Below are positions 51,109 to 59,662 of a stretch of 64,000 nucleotides of DNA, piece after piece. The translations under genes and the position numbers were made by a program. Position 1 is the stretch's first letter. The number at the start of each line of letters is the position of its first letter. The DNA lies in contig NZ_PITQ01000002.1 in the NCBI RefSeq assembly GCF_002834385.1, forward strand, positions 558,001 through 622,000. The letters run 5' to 3'. This DNA comes from Rahnella sp. AA (GTDB lineage: Bacteria; Pseudomonadota; Gammaproteobacteria; Enterobacterales; Enterobacteriaceae). The notes beneath the pieces are model-generated. The model was not told the DNA's origin and did no database searches. It saw only the letters and a list, made by a program, of their open reading frames with translations.

Positions 51109-51447
51109 ATGGCTACTGGTCACTATGATCTGAAAAAAGCGAAGAATGGACAGTTTCACTTTAACCTGAAGGCCGGCAATGGAGAGATTATTCTCACCAG
51201 TGAAATGTATGCCAGTAAAGCGTCGGCAGAAAACGGGATCTCATCGGTTCAGACCAACGCACCGGACGAAGCGCAGTACGAAACCAAACCGTCGAAAGAC
51301 GGGCAATTTTATTTTGTGCTGAAAGCAAAAAACCACCAGGTTATTGGCGTCAGTGAAATGTACACCACGGAAAGTGCATCGAAGAAAGGGATACAGTCGG
51401 TGGTGAAAAACGGCCCGAGCACTGACATCCGTGATTTGACCCAATAG
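51109..51447 (+). CDS. yegP: DUF1508 protein YegP
   Basis: A 112-residue protein of two tandem YegP/DUF1508 repeats: KNGQFHFNLKAGNGEIILTS (about 11-30) and KDGQFYFVLKAKNHQVIGVS (about 62-81). GGAG nine bases before the ATG at 51109 fixes the start; an ATG at 51094 overlaps that Shine-Dalgarno motif. Function is unknown. It lies between baeR and yegQ, as in E. coli. Confidence 0.92.
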   Translation: MATGHYDLKKAKNGQFHFNLKAGNGEIILTSEMYASKASAENGISSVQTNAPDEAQYETKPSKDGQFYFVLKAKNHQVIGVSEMYTTESASKKGIQSVVKNGPSTDIRDLTQ

Positions 51448-51638
51448 TTTCCACATGATTTCTGTTTTTAGCTGTTCAGGAGCGGCGCAGGAAATTGATC
51501 TGGCTCCTGAATAGCCTAAATATCCCCACAATACCCACACAAACTGGCTGATTTTGATCAACTCAGAGGTTACAATTCTGGCCTTTCGTCGCCCCGCATC
51601 CGGGACGGCCCTGACCTGTGATCAGACTGAGATTGACT

Positions 51639-53024
51639 ATGTTTACCCGCGATTCTTTTGTTCCGGAACTCCTTTCCCCTGCCGGCTCCCTGAAAAATAT
51701 GCGTTACGCGTTTGCCTATGGCGCAGATGCCGTATATGCCGGCCAGCCGCGTTACAGCCTGCGTGTGCGTAATAACGAATTTAATCACCAGAACCTGGAA
51801 ACCGGCATTAACGAAGCCCATGCGCTGGGTAAGAAATTCTATGTGGTCGTGAACATTGCACCGCACAACGCTAAGCTGAAAACGTTCATCCGTGATTTAC
51901 AGCCGGTGATCGATATGGGGCCGGATGCGCTGATCATGTCCGATCCCGGTTTGATTATGATGGTTCGTGAAGCCTTCCCGCAGATGGATATCCATCTGTC
52001 GGTGCAGGCAAACGCGGTGAACTGGGCAACGGTGAAGTTTTGGAAACAAATGGGGCTGACGCGCGTAATTTTATCACGCGAGCTGTCGCTGGAAGAGATC
52101 GCCGAAATCCGCAGTCAGGTGCCCGATATGGAAATCGAGATCTTTGTTCACGGCGCGCTGTGCATGGCCTATTCAGGCCGCTGCCTGCTTTCCGGCTATA
52201 TCAATAAGCGTGACCCTAATCAGGGAACCTGCACCAACGCCTGCCGCTGGGAATATAAGGTTCAGGAAGGCAAAGAAGACGCGATTGGCAATATCGTGCA
52301 TCAGTACGAACCGATCCCGGTGCAACAGGTAGAAACTGCAGAACCCACCTTAGGCCTCGGCCAGCCAACGGATAAAGTGTTTATGCTCGAAGAAGCCATG
52401 CGCCCCGGCGAGTACATGAGCGCTTTCGAAGACGAACACGGCACGTACATCATGAATTCGAAAGACCTGCGTGCCATCCAGCATGTGGAAACGCTGACGA
52501 AAATGGGTGTGCACTCGCTGAAAATCGAAGGCCGCACCAAATCCTTCTATTACTGCGCGCGCACCGCACAGGTTTACCGCCGCGCCATTGATGATGCCGT
52601 TGCCGGGAAACCTTTCGACCCGACACTGCTGTCCACGCTGGAAGGCCTGGCACATCGCGGCTATACCGAAGGTTTCCTGCGCCGCCATACTCATGACGCA
52701 CAGCAAAACTACGAATACGGCTTTTCCGTCAGCGACCGTCAGCAATTTGTCGGTGAATTCACCGGCAACCGCGTAGATGGCTGGGCTGAAATCGACGTAA
52801 AAAATAAATTCAGCGTCGGCGACAGCGTCGAAATGATGACGCCGCAGGGCAATATTCAGTTCAAGCTTGAAGCGCTGCGCAACAAAAAAGGCCAGCCGAC
52901 GGAAGTCGCGCCGGGTAACGGGCACATCGTTTATGTGGCGTTACCGGAGGACGTGAGCCTGGAATTTGCCATTTTGCTGCGAAACCTGGAAGAAACCGAT
53001 ACACGTAATCCGCACGCGAAATAG
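51639..53024 (+). CDS. trhP: tRNA 5-hydroxyuridine modification protein TrhP (YegQ)
   Basis: A U32-family protein of 461 residues, required in E. coli for prephenate-dependent 5-hydroxyuridine formation at tRNA position 34. The U32 motif EIEIFVHGALCMAYSGRCLL and cysteines in DPNQGTCTNACRWEY, which can hold an iron-sulfur cluster, are present. The ATG at 51639 gives the family start; the frame can extend to a GTG at 51618. The sRNA gene cyaR lies directly downstream, as in E. coli. Confidence 0.94.
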   Translation: MFTRDSFVPELLSPAGSLKNMRYAFAYGADAVYAGQPRYSLRVRNNEFNHQNLETGINEAHALGKKFYVVVNIAPHNAKLKTFIRDLQPVIDMGPDALIMSDPGLIMMVREAFPQMDIHLSVQANAVNWATVKFWKQMGLTRVILSRELSLEEIAEIRSQVPDMEIEIFVHGALCMAYSGRCLLSGYINKRDPNQGTCTNACRWEYKVQEGKEDAIGNIVHQYEPIPVQQVETAEPTLGLGQPTDKVFMLEEAMRPGEYMSAFEDEHGTYIMNSKDLRAIQHVETLTKMGVHSLKIEGRTKSFYYCARTAQVYRRAIDDAVAGKPFDPTLLSTLEGLAHRGYTEGFLRRHTHDAQQNYEYGFSVSDRQQFVGEFTGNRVDGWAEIDVKNKFSVGDSVEMMTPQGNIQFKLEALRNKKGQPTEVAPGNGHIVYVALPEDVSLEFAILLRNLEETDTRNPHAK

Positions 53025-53046
53025 GGATTTCTTCTAAAACAAGAAA

Positions 53047-53088
53047 TCGATCACATCTATTTTGGGTGGAGCTGGCTAATATGCATTC
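53047..53088 (+). promoter_or_regulatory. cyaR promoter with possible class II CRP site
   Basis: The -10 hexamer TAATAT is at 53077-53082. Upstream, TCACA (53051-53055) is a perfect right half of a CRP site, with a weak left half (CAAGA, 53040-53044); the site centre is about -41.5 relative to a start near 53089. E. coli cyaR is CRP-activated, so the arrangement fits. Confidence 0.55.
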
Positions 53089-53181
53089 GCAATTTACTTC
53101 GAATGCAAAATAAAGCACCGGACTACACTAGGAACCACCTCCTTGGCCAGCTCAATCTCCCTTGAGCTGGCTTTTCTTTTT
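53089..53181 (+). ncRNA. cyaR: CyaR small RNA
   Basis: A roughly 90-nt Hfq-type sRNA downstream of yegQ. The conserved core AGGAACCACCTCCTT, which pairs with Shine-Dalgarno sequences such as that of ompX, is identical in kind to E. coli CyaR. It is followed by CAATCTCCCTTG within the terminator: the stem GCCAGCTCAA/TTGAGCTGGC ends in TTTTCTTTTT. The 5' third (53089-53125) is unlike E. coli. The start is estimated from the -10 element and could be up to five bases later. Confidence 0.88.
53146..53181 (+). terminator. Intrinsic terminator of cyaR
   Basis: The 10-bp stem GCCAGCTCAA/TTGAGCTGGC with a TCTCCC loop is followed by TTTTCTTTTT; it is the 3' end of the sRNA. Confidence 0.88.
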
Positions 53182-53394
53182 GTATAAAACGCCTTTCGTT
53201 TTTCCTGTTATTGAGAAGAATAACGTTTCCTCTTCCCTTCAATTTAATAAAACCTCATCAGAGAAATACGTCATTTTTGAATAAATTTAACGGTAATTAT
53301 TTAACAGGCGATTAAATTATTAAGTGATTAATCCGATAGTCAAATACGGTTGTTATCATCTATTGTTAAAGTCTATGAATGATAAGGAGATGAT

Positions 53395-54291
53395 ATGACG
53401 GACACGGGCGCTGCACTGCTGATCTTAAACGGAAAAGGTGCAGGGAATGAAGAACTGCGGGAAGCCGTCGGCGCGCTGCGGGATGAAGGCGTGAAACTCG
53501 GCGTGCGCGTCACCTGGGAACACGGAGACGCCGCGCGCTATGTGGCAGAAGCCGTAGAGTTGGGCTGCGAGACGGTGATTGCCGGTGGCGGCGATGGCAC
53601 GGTCAACGAAGTCGCCGGTGCGCTGGCGCAACTCGAAGGGAAACGCCCGGTACTGGGCATTGTACCGCTGGGAACGGCGAATGATTTTGCCACAGCCGGC
53701 AATATTCCTCTTGCGCCGGAGCAGGCCTTACAGCTGGCGGTGAAAGGTCGCGTCGTGGATATCGATCTGGCGAAAGTAAACGATCAGCACTTCTTCATTA
53801 ATATGGCGACCGGCGGATTTGGCACGCGGATCACCACCGAAACGCCGGAAAAACTGAAAGCCGCACTCGGCGGGGTTTCCTATTTTATCCACGGACTTTT
53901 GCGCCTTGATACGCTGAAAGCGGACAGCTGTGAAATCACAGGGCCGGATTTTAGCTGGCAGGGTGACGCGCTGGTTATCGGTATAGGCAATGGCCGTCAG
54001 GCCGGCGGCGGGCAGCAAATTTGCCCGGATGCGCTGATTAACGACGGATTATTGCAGTTGCGTTTGCTGACCTCCGAAGAACTGCTGCCTTCTTTCCTGC
54101 GCAGCCTGATCAACAACGAAGAGAACAAGAACATCGTTTCCGCCAGCCTGCCGTGGCTGGAAATCAACGCGCCGCACGATATGACATTCAATCTCGACGG
54201 CGAGCCGCTGACCGGAAAACAGTTCCGCATTGACGTTCTCCCTAACGCGATTCAGTGCCGTTTACCACCAAACTGCGAATTACTCGGCTAA
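53395..54291 (+). CDS. yegS: Lipid kinase YegS
   Basis: A diacylglycerol-kinase-fold enzyme; the E. coli protein phosphorylates phosphatidylglycerol in vitro. The 298 residues include the nucleotide-binding [14 protein letters not shown] (about 62-75) and [11 protein letters not shown], plus the second-domain [21 protein letters not shown] precedes the ATG. E. coli YegS has 299 residues. It follows the cyaR terminator and stands as its own unit. Confidence 0.94.
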   Translation: MTDTGAALLILNGKGAGNEELREAVGALRDEGVKLGVRVTWEHGDAARYVAEAVELGCETVIAGGGDGTVNEVAGALAQLEGKRPVLGIVPLGTANDFATAGNIPLAPEQALQLAVKGRVVDIDLAKVNDQHFFINMATGGFGTRITTETPEKLKAALGGVSYFIHGLLRLDTLKADSCEITGPDFSWQGDALVIGIGNGRQAGGGQQICPDALINDGLLQLRLLTSEELLPSFLRSLINNEENKNIVSASLPWLEINAPHDMTFNLDGEPLTGKQFRIDVLPNAIQCRLPPNCELLG

Positions 54292-54404
54292 TCCCCTGCC
54301 CTTCTCCTGTCCTGCCTGTTCATTCTCTGTACTGTGATCTGCTTTGCAGTACAGGAGTGTTCTGCCTTTGTTTTTGTGATCCCTGCTGATAAAACGGCAT
54401 AAGC

Positions 54405-54420
54405 ATACTTGTATGGTAGC
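54405..54420 (+). promoter_or_regulatory. Operator-like motif, copy 1 (GPH symporter promoter)
   Basis: CATACTTGTATGGTAG, containing the palindrome CATAC-TT-GTATG, lies about 120 bases before the symporter start. The same 16 bases recur exactly at 57214 before rspA. This is typical of a GntR-family (FadR-type) operator. Confidence 0.6.
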
Positions 54421-54537
54421 AAGGTGTTATCTAATTTTACTTTGCCGATGTCACTGAGTAATTCGCCAGAGGTATTTATATCTCCGTGAGTTTCCGTGGG
54501 CTAAACCCTTATTTATACCCGTCAAGTTGGGGACATT

Positions 54538-56100
54538 ATGATTAACCATCATAAAGAAAGACCGATATCGGTAAAAAATATGCTGGCCTACGGCGGAGGA
54601 GATTTCTTCGGCGGCGGTTGTTTTGCAGTATTAGGTTTATGGATTATGTTTTTCTATACCACCTACGCCGGATTAAGCCCGGCTGAGGCCGGTGCCGTTA
54701 TTGCTTCCGCCCGTTTACTGGATGCATTTTTCGATCCGCTGATGGGATATGTCACCGATAATTTTTACCGCAACCCGCTGGGTAAAAAGTATGGCCGGCG
54801 TGGGTTTTTCTTCTTATTTGGTGCCCCGCTGATTATGGTGACCTACATTATTATGTGGGTCAGCGGCATGGGATTCTGGTATTACCTGCTGACGTATATT
54901 TTATTTTACGCCGCTTATACTCTGGCGATTGTGCCTTATGAAACACTGGCGGCTGAAATGACCTCCAGTTTTAAAATGCGCACCAAACTCACCGGCGTCA
55001 GAATGTTCTTTTCAACCGGCGCTGCGATATTAGCCGCCTGGCTTCCGGGACGTATTATTGCGTATCTCGGGGAAGATTCGTCTTCATCATTTCTGATTAT
55101 GGGCGTGATATTTGGCGTGCTGTTCGCCGTGGTGATCCTGCTGCTCTACTTCTACACCTGGGAACGTCCTATCCCCGTTGATGTGGCCACGCCGAAATTG
55201 TCTTTTCGCCGTGACATGAAGCACCTGTTTAAATCCCTGGTTTCGACCATGAAAGTGCGGACATTCCGCCAGCACGTCGGGATGTATCTGGGCGGCTACG
55301 TCGCGCTGGATGTCCTCGGGGCAGTCCTTGCTTACTACATTATTTTTGTCCTCGGGCAAAACGCCGTGACAGCGTCTAATGCCATGACGCTCATGACGCT
55401 GATTCAGTTTGTCTGCGTGGCCTTATTTATTTTCCTGTGTATGAAATTAGGCAATGGCGCATCGTATCGCATAGCACAACTTTTTATGCTGGCGAGCGTC
55501 GGGTTATTTTTATCCATTCATCTGCTGCAACTGCCTTTTAATATGGCGCTGATTTACCTCTCCGTTATTTTAATGGGCGTGGGACGTTCCGGGACCAGTT
55601 ATGTCTGCTGGAATATCTACAGCTTTATTCCTGATGTCGATGAAATGCTGACCGGAAAGCGCCGCGAAGGTATTTTCGCTGGCGTGATGACATTTGTGCG
55701 CAAAGCCGTTCAGGCCGTAGCGTTATTTACCGTAGGCCTGTTATTGCAACATTATGGTTTTACGCCGAAAAGCGCAACACAGCCCACGGAAGCGGTATAC
55801 GGAATTACGCTGGTATTTGGCGCAGGCTCGGTCGTTTTCCTGCTGATTGGCCTTTACAGCTCCATGAAGTTTCGCCTTACCCGCCATAACCATTCCCTGC
55901 TGGTCAATGAAATTGAACGCCTGAAAGCCGGTGGCAGTAAATATGATGTGACGCCGGAAACACGTTTAATCGCCGAACAACTGACCGGCTGGCCTTACGA
56001 AAAATGTTGGGGCGATAACAATATTCTTAGTCAGACAGAAGAATATTCCCCGCTGACCTCACCTGAACTTTCCACCGGAGCCGACAATGCAAAGAATTGA
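54538..56100 (+). CDS. GPH-family glycoside/hexuronide:cation symporter
   Basis: A 520-residue, 12-helix transporter of the glycoside-pentoside-hexuronide:cation symporter family (MFS-2). Conserved signs are the N-terminal YGGGDFFGGG region, RLLDAFFDPLMGYVTDNF, and the loop GKKYGRRGFFFLFGAP; YVCWNIYSFIPDVDE lies in the second half. The C-terminal 60 residues are hydrophilic and longer than in MelB-type proteins. The stop overlaps the next gene by 14 bases, so the two form an operon. Partner enzymes point to a sugar acid or oligouronide substrate; this is inference. Confidence 0.88.
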   Translation: MINHHKERPISVKNMLAYGGGDFFGGGCFAVLGLWIMFFYTTYAGLSPAEAGAVIASARLLDAFFDPLMGYVTDNFYRNPLGKKYGRRGFFFLFGAPLIMVTYIIMWVSGMGFWYYLLTYILFYAAYTLAIVPYETLAAEMTSSFKMRTKLTGVRMFFSTGAAILAAWLPGRIIAYLGEDSSSSFLIMGVIFGVLFAVVILLLYFYTWERPIPVDVATPKLSFRRDMKHLFKSLVSTMKVRTFRQHVGMYLGGYVALDVLGAVLAYYIIFVLGQNAVTASNAMTLMTLIQFVCVALFIFLCMKLGNGASYRIAQLFMLASVGLFLSIHLLQLPFNMALIYLSVILMGVGRSGTSYVCWNIYSFIPDVDEMLTGKRREGIFAGVMTFVRKAVQAVALFTVGLLLQHYGFTPKSATQPTEAVYGITLVFGAGSVVFLLIGLYSSMKFRLTRHNHSLLVNEIERLKAGGSKYDVTPETRLIAEQLTGWPYEKCWGDNNILSQTEEYSPLTSPELSTGADNAKN

Positions 56101-57100
56101 ATTCAGCCTTATGCAACAGACAATCCAACGCGCCTTGCAAAAAGCTGGCCTTGATGACGAAAGTGCGCGGATTTGCGCACGGATCCATACAGAATCCAGC
56201 TGTGACGGCATTTCATCCCACGGTCTTAACCGGGTGGCGCGCTTTGTTGATTATGTCCGTAAGGGCTGGGTTAATATTCACGCTAAACCCGAGCTGGAAA
56301 AATCACTCGGCGCCATCGCCATTTACAACGGCAACCGGGGCATCGGCATCACTAACGCACTGTTTGCCGTCGGCAAAGCGATGGAAATGGCAAAAGAACA
56401 GGGCGTGGGAATTGTGGCACTGAAAAACAGCAGCCACTGGATGCGTGGCGGCAGTTATGGCTGGTACGCCGCAGAACGTGGCATGGCCGCAATTTGCTGG
56501 ACCAATACAGAATCCTGCATGCCCGCCTGGGGCGGTAAAAATACCCGCATCGGCAATAACCCGTTTGTCATGGCCGTTCCCAGAGCCAAAGGCCCGATTG
56601 TGCTGGACATGGCGATGTCACAGTATTCTTACGGCAAGCTGCAGGTCACACGGCTTAAAAATGAAAAACTCCCCTTCCCCGGCGGCTACGATAAAGACGG
56701 GCATCTGACCGATGAACCCGGCCCGATTGAGGCTTCCATGCGTATTTTACCCACCGGTTACTGGAAAGGCTCAGGACTGGCAATCGTGCTCGACGCCATG
56801 GCGGCACTGTTATCCGCCGGCTCGCCGACCCATGAAATCGACAAAATTGGCGAAGGCAGCTGTACCGGTGCCAGCCAGATTTTTATGGTTTTTGATCCTT
56901 CACAGCTGGGCGGGGCTGAATTCACAAACCGCATGGCCGATGGCGTCGCAGAGTATGTCAACCAGTCAGAACCTGCTGAAAACAGCCGGGATGTCCGTTA
57001 TCCGGGGCAAACGGCAGCACTCAATCGTCAGGAAAACCTGCGCCTTGGCATACCGGCAGATGAGGCGGTATGGGATGAAGTGATGCAGCTGGCGGAATGA
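56087..57100 (+). CDS. YiaK-type NAD(P)-dependent dehydrogenase (Ldh/YiaK/AllD family)
   Basis: A malate/L-lactate dehydrogenase-2 family oxidoreductase of 337 residues. The closest E. coli relative from sequence is YiaK, 2,3-diketo-L-gulonate reductase. The segments HGLNRVARFVDYV, VALKNSSHWMRGGSYGWYAAE, RIGNNPFVMAVP and ILPTGYWKGSGLAIVLD are shared with YiaK; His in SSHGLNR and SSHWM are candidate catalytic residues. CGGAGC precedes the ATG, which lies inside the end of the symporter gene. The substrate is likely a keto-sugar acid, not proven. Confidence 0.87.
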   Translation: MQRIEFSLMQQTIQRALQKAGLDDESARICARIHTESSCDGISSHGLNRVARFVDYVRKGWVNIHAKPELEKSLGAIAIYNGNRGIGITNALFAVGKAMEMAKEQGVGIVALKNSSHWMRGGSYGWYAAERGMAAICWTNTESCMPAWGGKNTRIGNNPFVMAVPRAKGPIVLDMAMSQYSYGKLQVTRLKNEKLPFPGGYDKDGHLTDEPGPIEASMRILPTGYWKGSGLAIVLDAMAALLSAGSPTHEIDKIGEGSCTGASQIFMVFDPSQLGGAEFTNRMADGVAEYVNQSEPAENSRDVRYPGQTAALNRQENLRLGIPADEAVWDEVMQLAE

Positions 57101-57127
57101 TTCACTCCCTACTGGCCGGTTGATTAG

Positions 57128-57155
57128 CGCCTGTCAATGACAGGCGTTTTCTTTT
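57128..57155 (+). terminator. Terminator after the YiaK-type gene
   Basis: The stem CGCCTG/CAGGCG with loop TCAATGA is followed by TTTTCTTTT. Confidence 0.75.
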
Positions 57156-57213
57156 GGATCGGCGAAACTCCCCCCGAAGAAAGTGTGATCGTCTCCGGCA
57201 AAAAATGATCAAC

Positions 57214-57229
57214 ATACTTGTATGGTAGT
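57214..57229 (+). promoter_or_regulatory. Operator-like motif, copy 2 (rspA promoter)
   Basis: The 16 bases CATACTTGTATGGTAG repeat exactly the motif at 54405. It lies 66 bases before the rspA ATG and probably overlaps the promoter. E. coli rspAB is controlled by the GntR-type regulator RspR (YdfH); whether its site is the same could not be checked. Confidence 0.6.
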
Positions 57230-57294
57230 ATCAATTAGTCGTATTTATAACCAAAGAAAATGCATCCTACTTTTACTGCAAAAGGTCGTAACCG

Positions 57295-58509
57295 ATGAAA
57301 ATCGTGAATGCTGAAGTTTTTGTCACCTGCCCGGGACGCAACTTTGTTACGTTGAAGATCACTACTGACAGCGGGCTGACCGGTATCGGTGACGCTACGC
57401 TCAATGGCCGCGAACTGCCGGTCGCGTCTTATCTTAAAGACCACGTCTGCCCGCAGCTTATCGGGCGCGACGCACACCAGATTGAAGACATCTGGCAGTT
57501 CTTCTACAAAGGCGCGTACTGGCGTCGTGGCCCGGTCACCATGTCTGCCATCTCTGCGGTCGATATGGCGCTGTGGGATATCAAAGCGAAAGCCGCCAAT
57601 ATGCCGTTGTATCAGTTGCTCGGCGGCGCGTCGCGCACCGGCGTAATGGTTTACTGTCACACCACCGGCCATTCCATTGACGAAGTGCTCGATGATTACG
57701 CCAGACATAAAGAGTTAGGTTTCAAGGCGATTCGCGCCCAGTGCGGCGTGCCTGGCATGAAAACCACTTACGGCATGGCGAAAGGTAAAGGTCTTGCCTA
57801 TGAGCCTGCGACCAAAGGCAACTGGCCGGAAGAACAGCTGTGGTCCACGGAAAAATACCTCGATTTCACACCAAAACTCTTTGAAGCCGTGCGCAATAAA
57901 TTCGGTTTTGACGAACATCTGCTGCACGACATGCATCACCGCCTGACGCCCATCGAAGCGGCGCGTTTTGGCAAGAGCATCGAAGAATATCGCCTGTTCT
58001 GGATGGAAGACCCGACACCGGCTGAGAACCAGGAATGTTTCCGCCTGATCCGCCAGCACACGGTCACGCCAATCGCCGTCGGCGAAGTCTTCAACAGTAT
58101 CTGGGATTGCAAACAGCTTATCGAAGAACAGCTGATCGACTATATCCGCACCACGCTGACCCACGCGGGCGGCATCACCGGGATGCGCCGCATCGCCGAT
58201 TTTGCGTCGCTTTATCAGGTTCGCACCGGCTCACACGGCCCGTCAGATCTCTCTCCAGTCTGCATGGCGGCCGCCCTGCACTTCGATTTGTGGGTACCGA
58301 ACTTTGGCGTGCAGGAATACATGGGCTATTCCGAACAGATGCTGGAAGTGTTCCCGCATAACTGGACCTTCGACAACGGCTATATGCACCCTGGTGATAA
58401 ACCTGGCCTGGGCATAGAGTTTGACGAAAAACTCGCCGCGAAATATCCGTACGAACCGGCCTATCTGCCGGTGGCCCGTCTGGAAGACGGTACTTTGTGG
58501 AACTGGTAA
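57295..58509 (+). CDS. rspA: Mannonate dehydratase-family enolase protein RspA
   Basis: An enolase-superfamily acid-sugar dehydratase of the D-mannonate dehydratase group, 404 residues. It is very close to E. coli RspA, with [16 protein letters not shown] at the N-terminal capping domain, [13 protein letters not shown], the metal-binding Asp/Glu set in [22 protein letters not shown] and AVGEVFNS, and the conserved [11 protein letters not shown]. RspA relatives have weak or no mannonate dehydratase activity, so the substrate is uncertain. AAAAGGT precedes the ATG. rspB follows in the same operon. Confidence 0.94.
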   Translation: MKIVNAEVFVTCPGRNFVTLKITTDSGLTGIGDATLNGRELPVASYLKDHVCPQLIGRDAHQIEDIWQFFYKGAYWRRGPVTMSAISAVDMALWDIKAKAANMPLYQLLGGASRTGVMVYCHTTGHSIDEVLDDYARHKELGFKAIRAQCGVPGMKTTYGMAKGKGLAYEPATKGNWPEEQLWSTEKYLDFTPKLFEAVRNKFGFDEHLLHDMHHRLTPIEAARFGKSIEEYRLFWMEDPTPAENQECFRLIRQHTVTPIAVGEVFNSIWDCKQLIEEQLIDYIRTTLTHAGGITGMRRIADFASLYQVRTGSHGPSDLSPVCMAAALHFDLWVPNFGVQEYMGYSEQMLEVFPHNWTFDNGYMHPGDKPGLGIEFDEKLAAKYPYEPAYLPVARLEDGTLWNW

Positions 58510-58520
58510 GGGAACAAATA

Positions 58521-59534
58521 ATGAACAGCGTCGTTATACAAGAACCCGGGAAATTAGTCATCGAGCAACGTGCTTTGCCGGTACCTGCCGCCGGCGAGGT
58601 ACGAGTTCGGGTAAGTTATGCGGGCATCTGCGGTTCAGATGTTCATATCTACCACGGTCACAACCCGTTTGCGAAATACCCACGGGTGATTGGCCATGAA
58701 TTCTTTGGCCACATCGACAGCGTCGGCGAAGGTGTGGACACGGCACGCATCGGTGAACGTGTGGTCATCGATCCGGTGGTCAGTTGCGGGCACTGTTATC
58801 CATGCTCTATTGGCAGGCCGAACGTATGCACGAAATTGCAGGTGATCGGTGTCCACCGTGACGGAGGGTTCAGCGACTACGCGTGCGCCCCGGCGAAAAA
58901 TGCCTATGCGGTGCCCGCTGCCATTCCAGACAAACTCGCCAGCATGGTCGAGCCGTTTACTATCGCAGCCAATATCACCGCTTTTTTAAAACCGACACCT
59001 CAGGACACTGCGCTGGTTTACGGCGCAGGCCCGATGGGGCTGACGGTGATCCAGGTACTGAAAGGCGTGTATGGCGTGAAGCAGGTGATCGTCGCGGATC
59101 GCATTGAAGAACGTCTGCATATGGCACTCGACAGCGGTGCCGACTGGACCATCAACAATGCTGAACGCAGTGTGGCAGATGTGCTGACCGCGGAGGGGGT
59201 ACTCCCGACGCTGATCGTTGATGCAGCCTGTCATCCGGCGATTTTGCAAGAAGCCATTTTGCTGGCCTCACCGGCCGCACGTATCGGCATGATGGGCTTC
59301 TCGGGCGAACCGAGTTCCCTCACGCAGCAAAGTATTACCAGCAAAGAGATTTCACTGTTCTCATCACGCCTCAACAGCCACCGCTTCCCGCAGGTGATTG
59401 AGTGGATGGAACAAGGGAAGATCGCACCCGAAAAATTAGTGACGCACTGGATGCCCGCCAGTGAAGTAGAGGCCGCACTGACGCTGTTTGAGAAAGATCA
59501 GCGATCCTGCTGCAAAGTTCTGCTGACGTTCTGA
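58521..59534 (+). CDS. rspB: Zinc-type alcohol dehydrogenase RspB
   Basis: A medium-chain, zinc-dependent dehydrogenase of about 337 residues, closely like E. coli RspB. The catalytic-zinc ligands are in GICGSDVH and GHEFFGHIDSV; the structural-zinc cysteines in CGHCYPCSIGRPNVC are intact. Rossmann motif YGAGPMGLTVIQVL is present. AAGGGA before the ATG at 58521 sets the start; an earlier ATG at 58497 overlaps the rspA stop. Together with RspA it likely processes a sugar acid; the exact substrate is not established. Confidence 0.93.
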   Translation: MNSVVIQEPGKLVIEQRALPVPAAGEVRVRVSYAGICGSDVHIYHGHNPFAKYPRVIGHEFFGHIDSVGEGVDTARIGERVVIDPVVSCGHCYPCSIGRPNVCTKLQVIGVHRDGGFSDYACAPAKNAYAVPAAIPDKLASMVEPFTIAANITAFLKPTPQDTALVYGAGPMGLTVIQVLKGVYGVKQVIVADRIEERLHMALDSGADWTINNAERSVADVLTAEGVLPTLIVDAACHPAILQEAILLASPAARIGMMGFSGEPSSLTQQSITSKEISLFSSRLNSHRFPQVIEWMEQGKIAPEKLVTHWMPASEVEAALTLFEKDQRSCCKVLLTF

Positions 59535-59564
59535 AGACCGTTTTTATTTTAATTGTTTGAAACA

Positions 59565-59590
59565 GCGGGAGGGTTTTTTAATCCTCCCGC
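59565..59590 (+). other. Stem-loop between rspB and the MFS gene
   Basis: GCGGGAGG pairs with CCTCCCGC around the ten-base loop GTTTTTTAAT. There is no T-tract after the stem, so it may be an mRNA-stabilising or attenuating hairpin within one transcript rather than a true terminator. Confidence 0.45.
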
Positions 59591-59662
59591 AAACCGTACC
59601 TCATATTCTACCTACAAAGAACGCAACACTATTAAAACGACACCAAGTGGAGCACCTTACCT

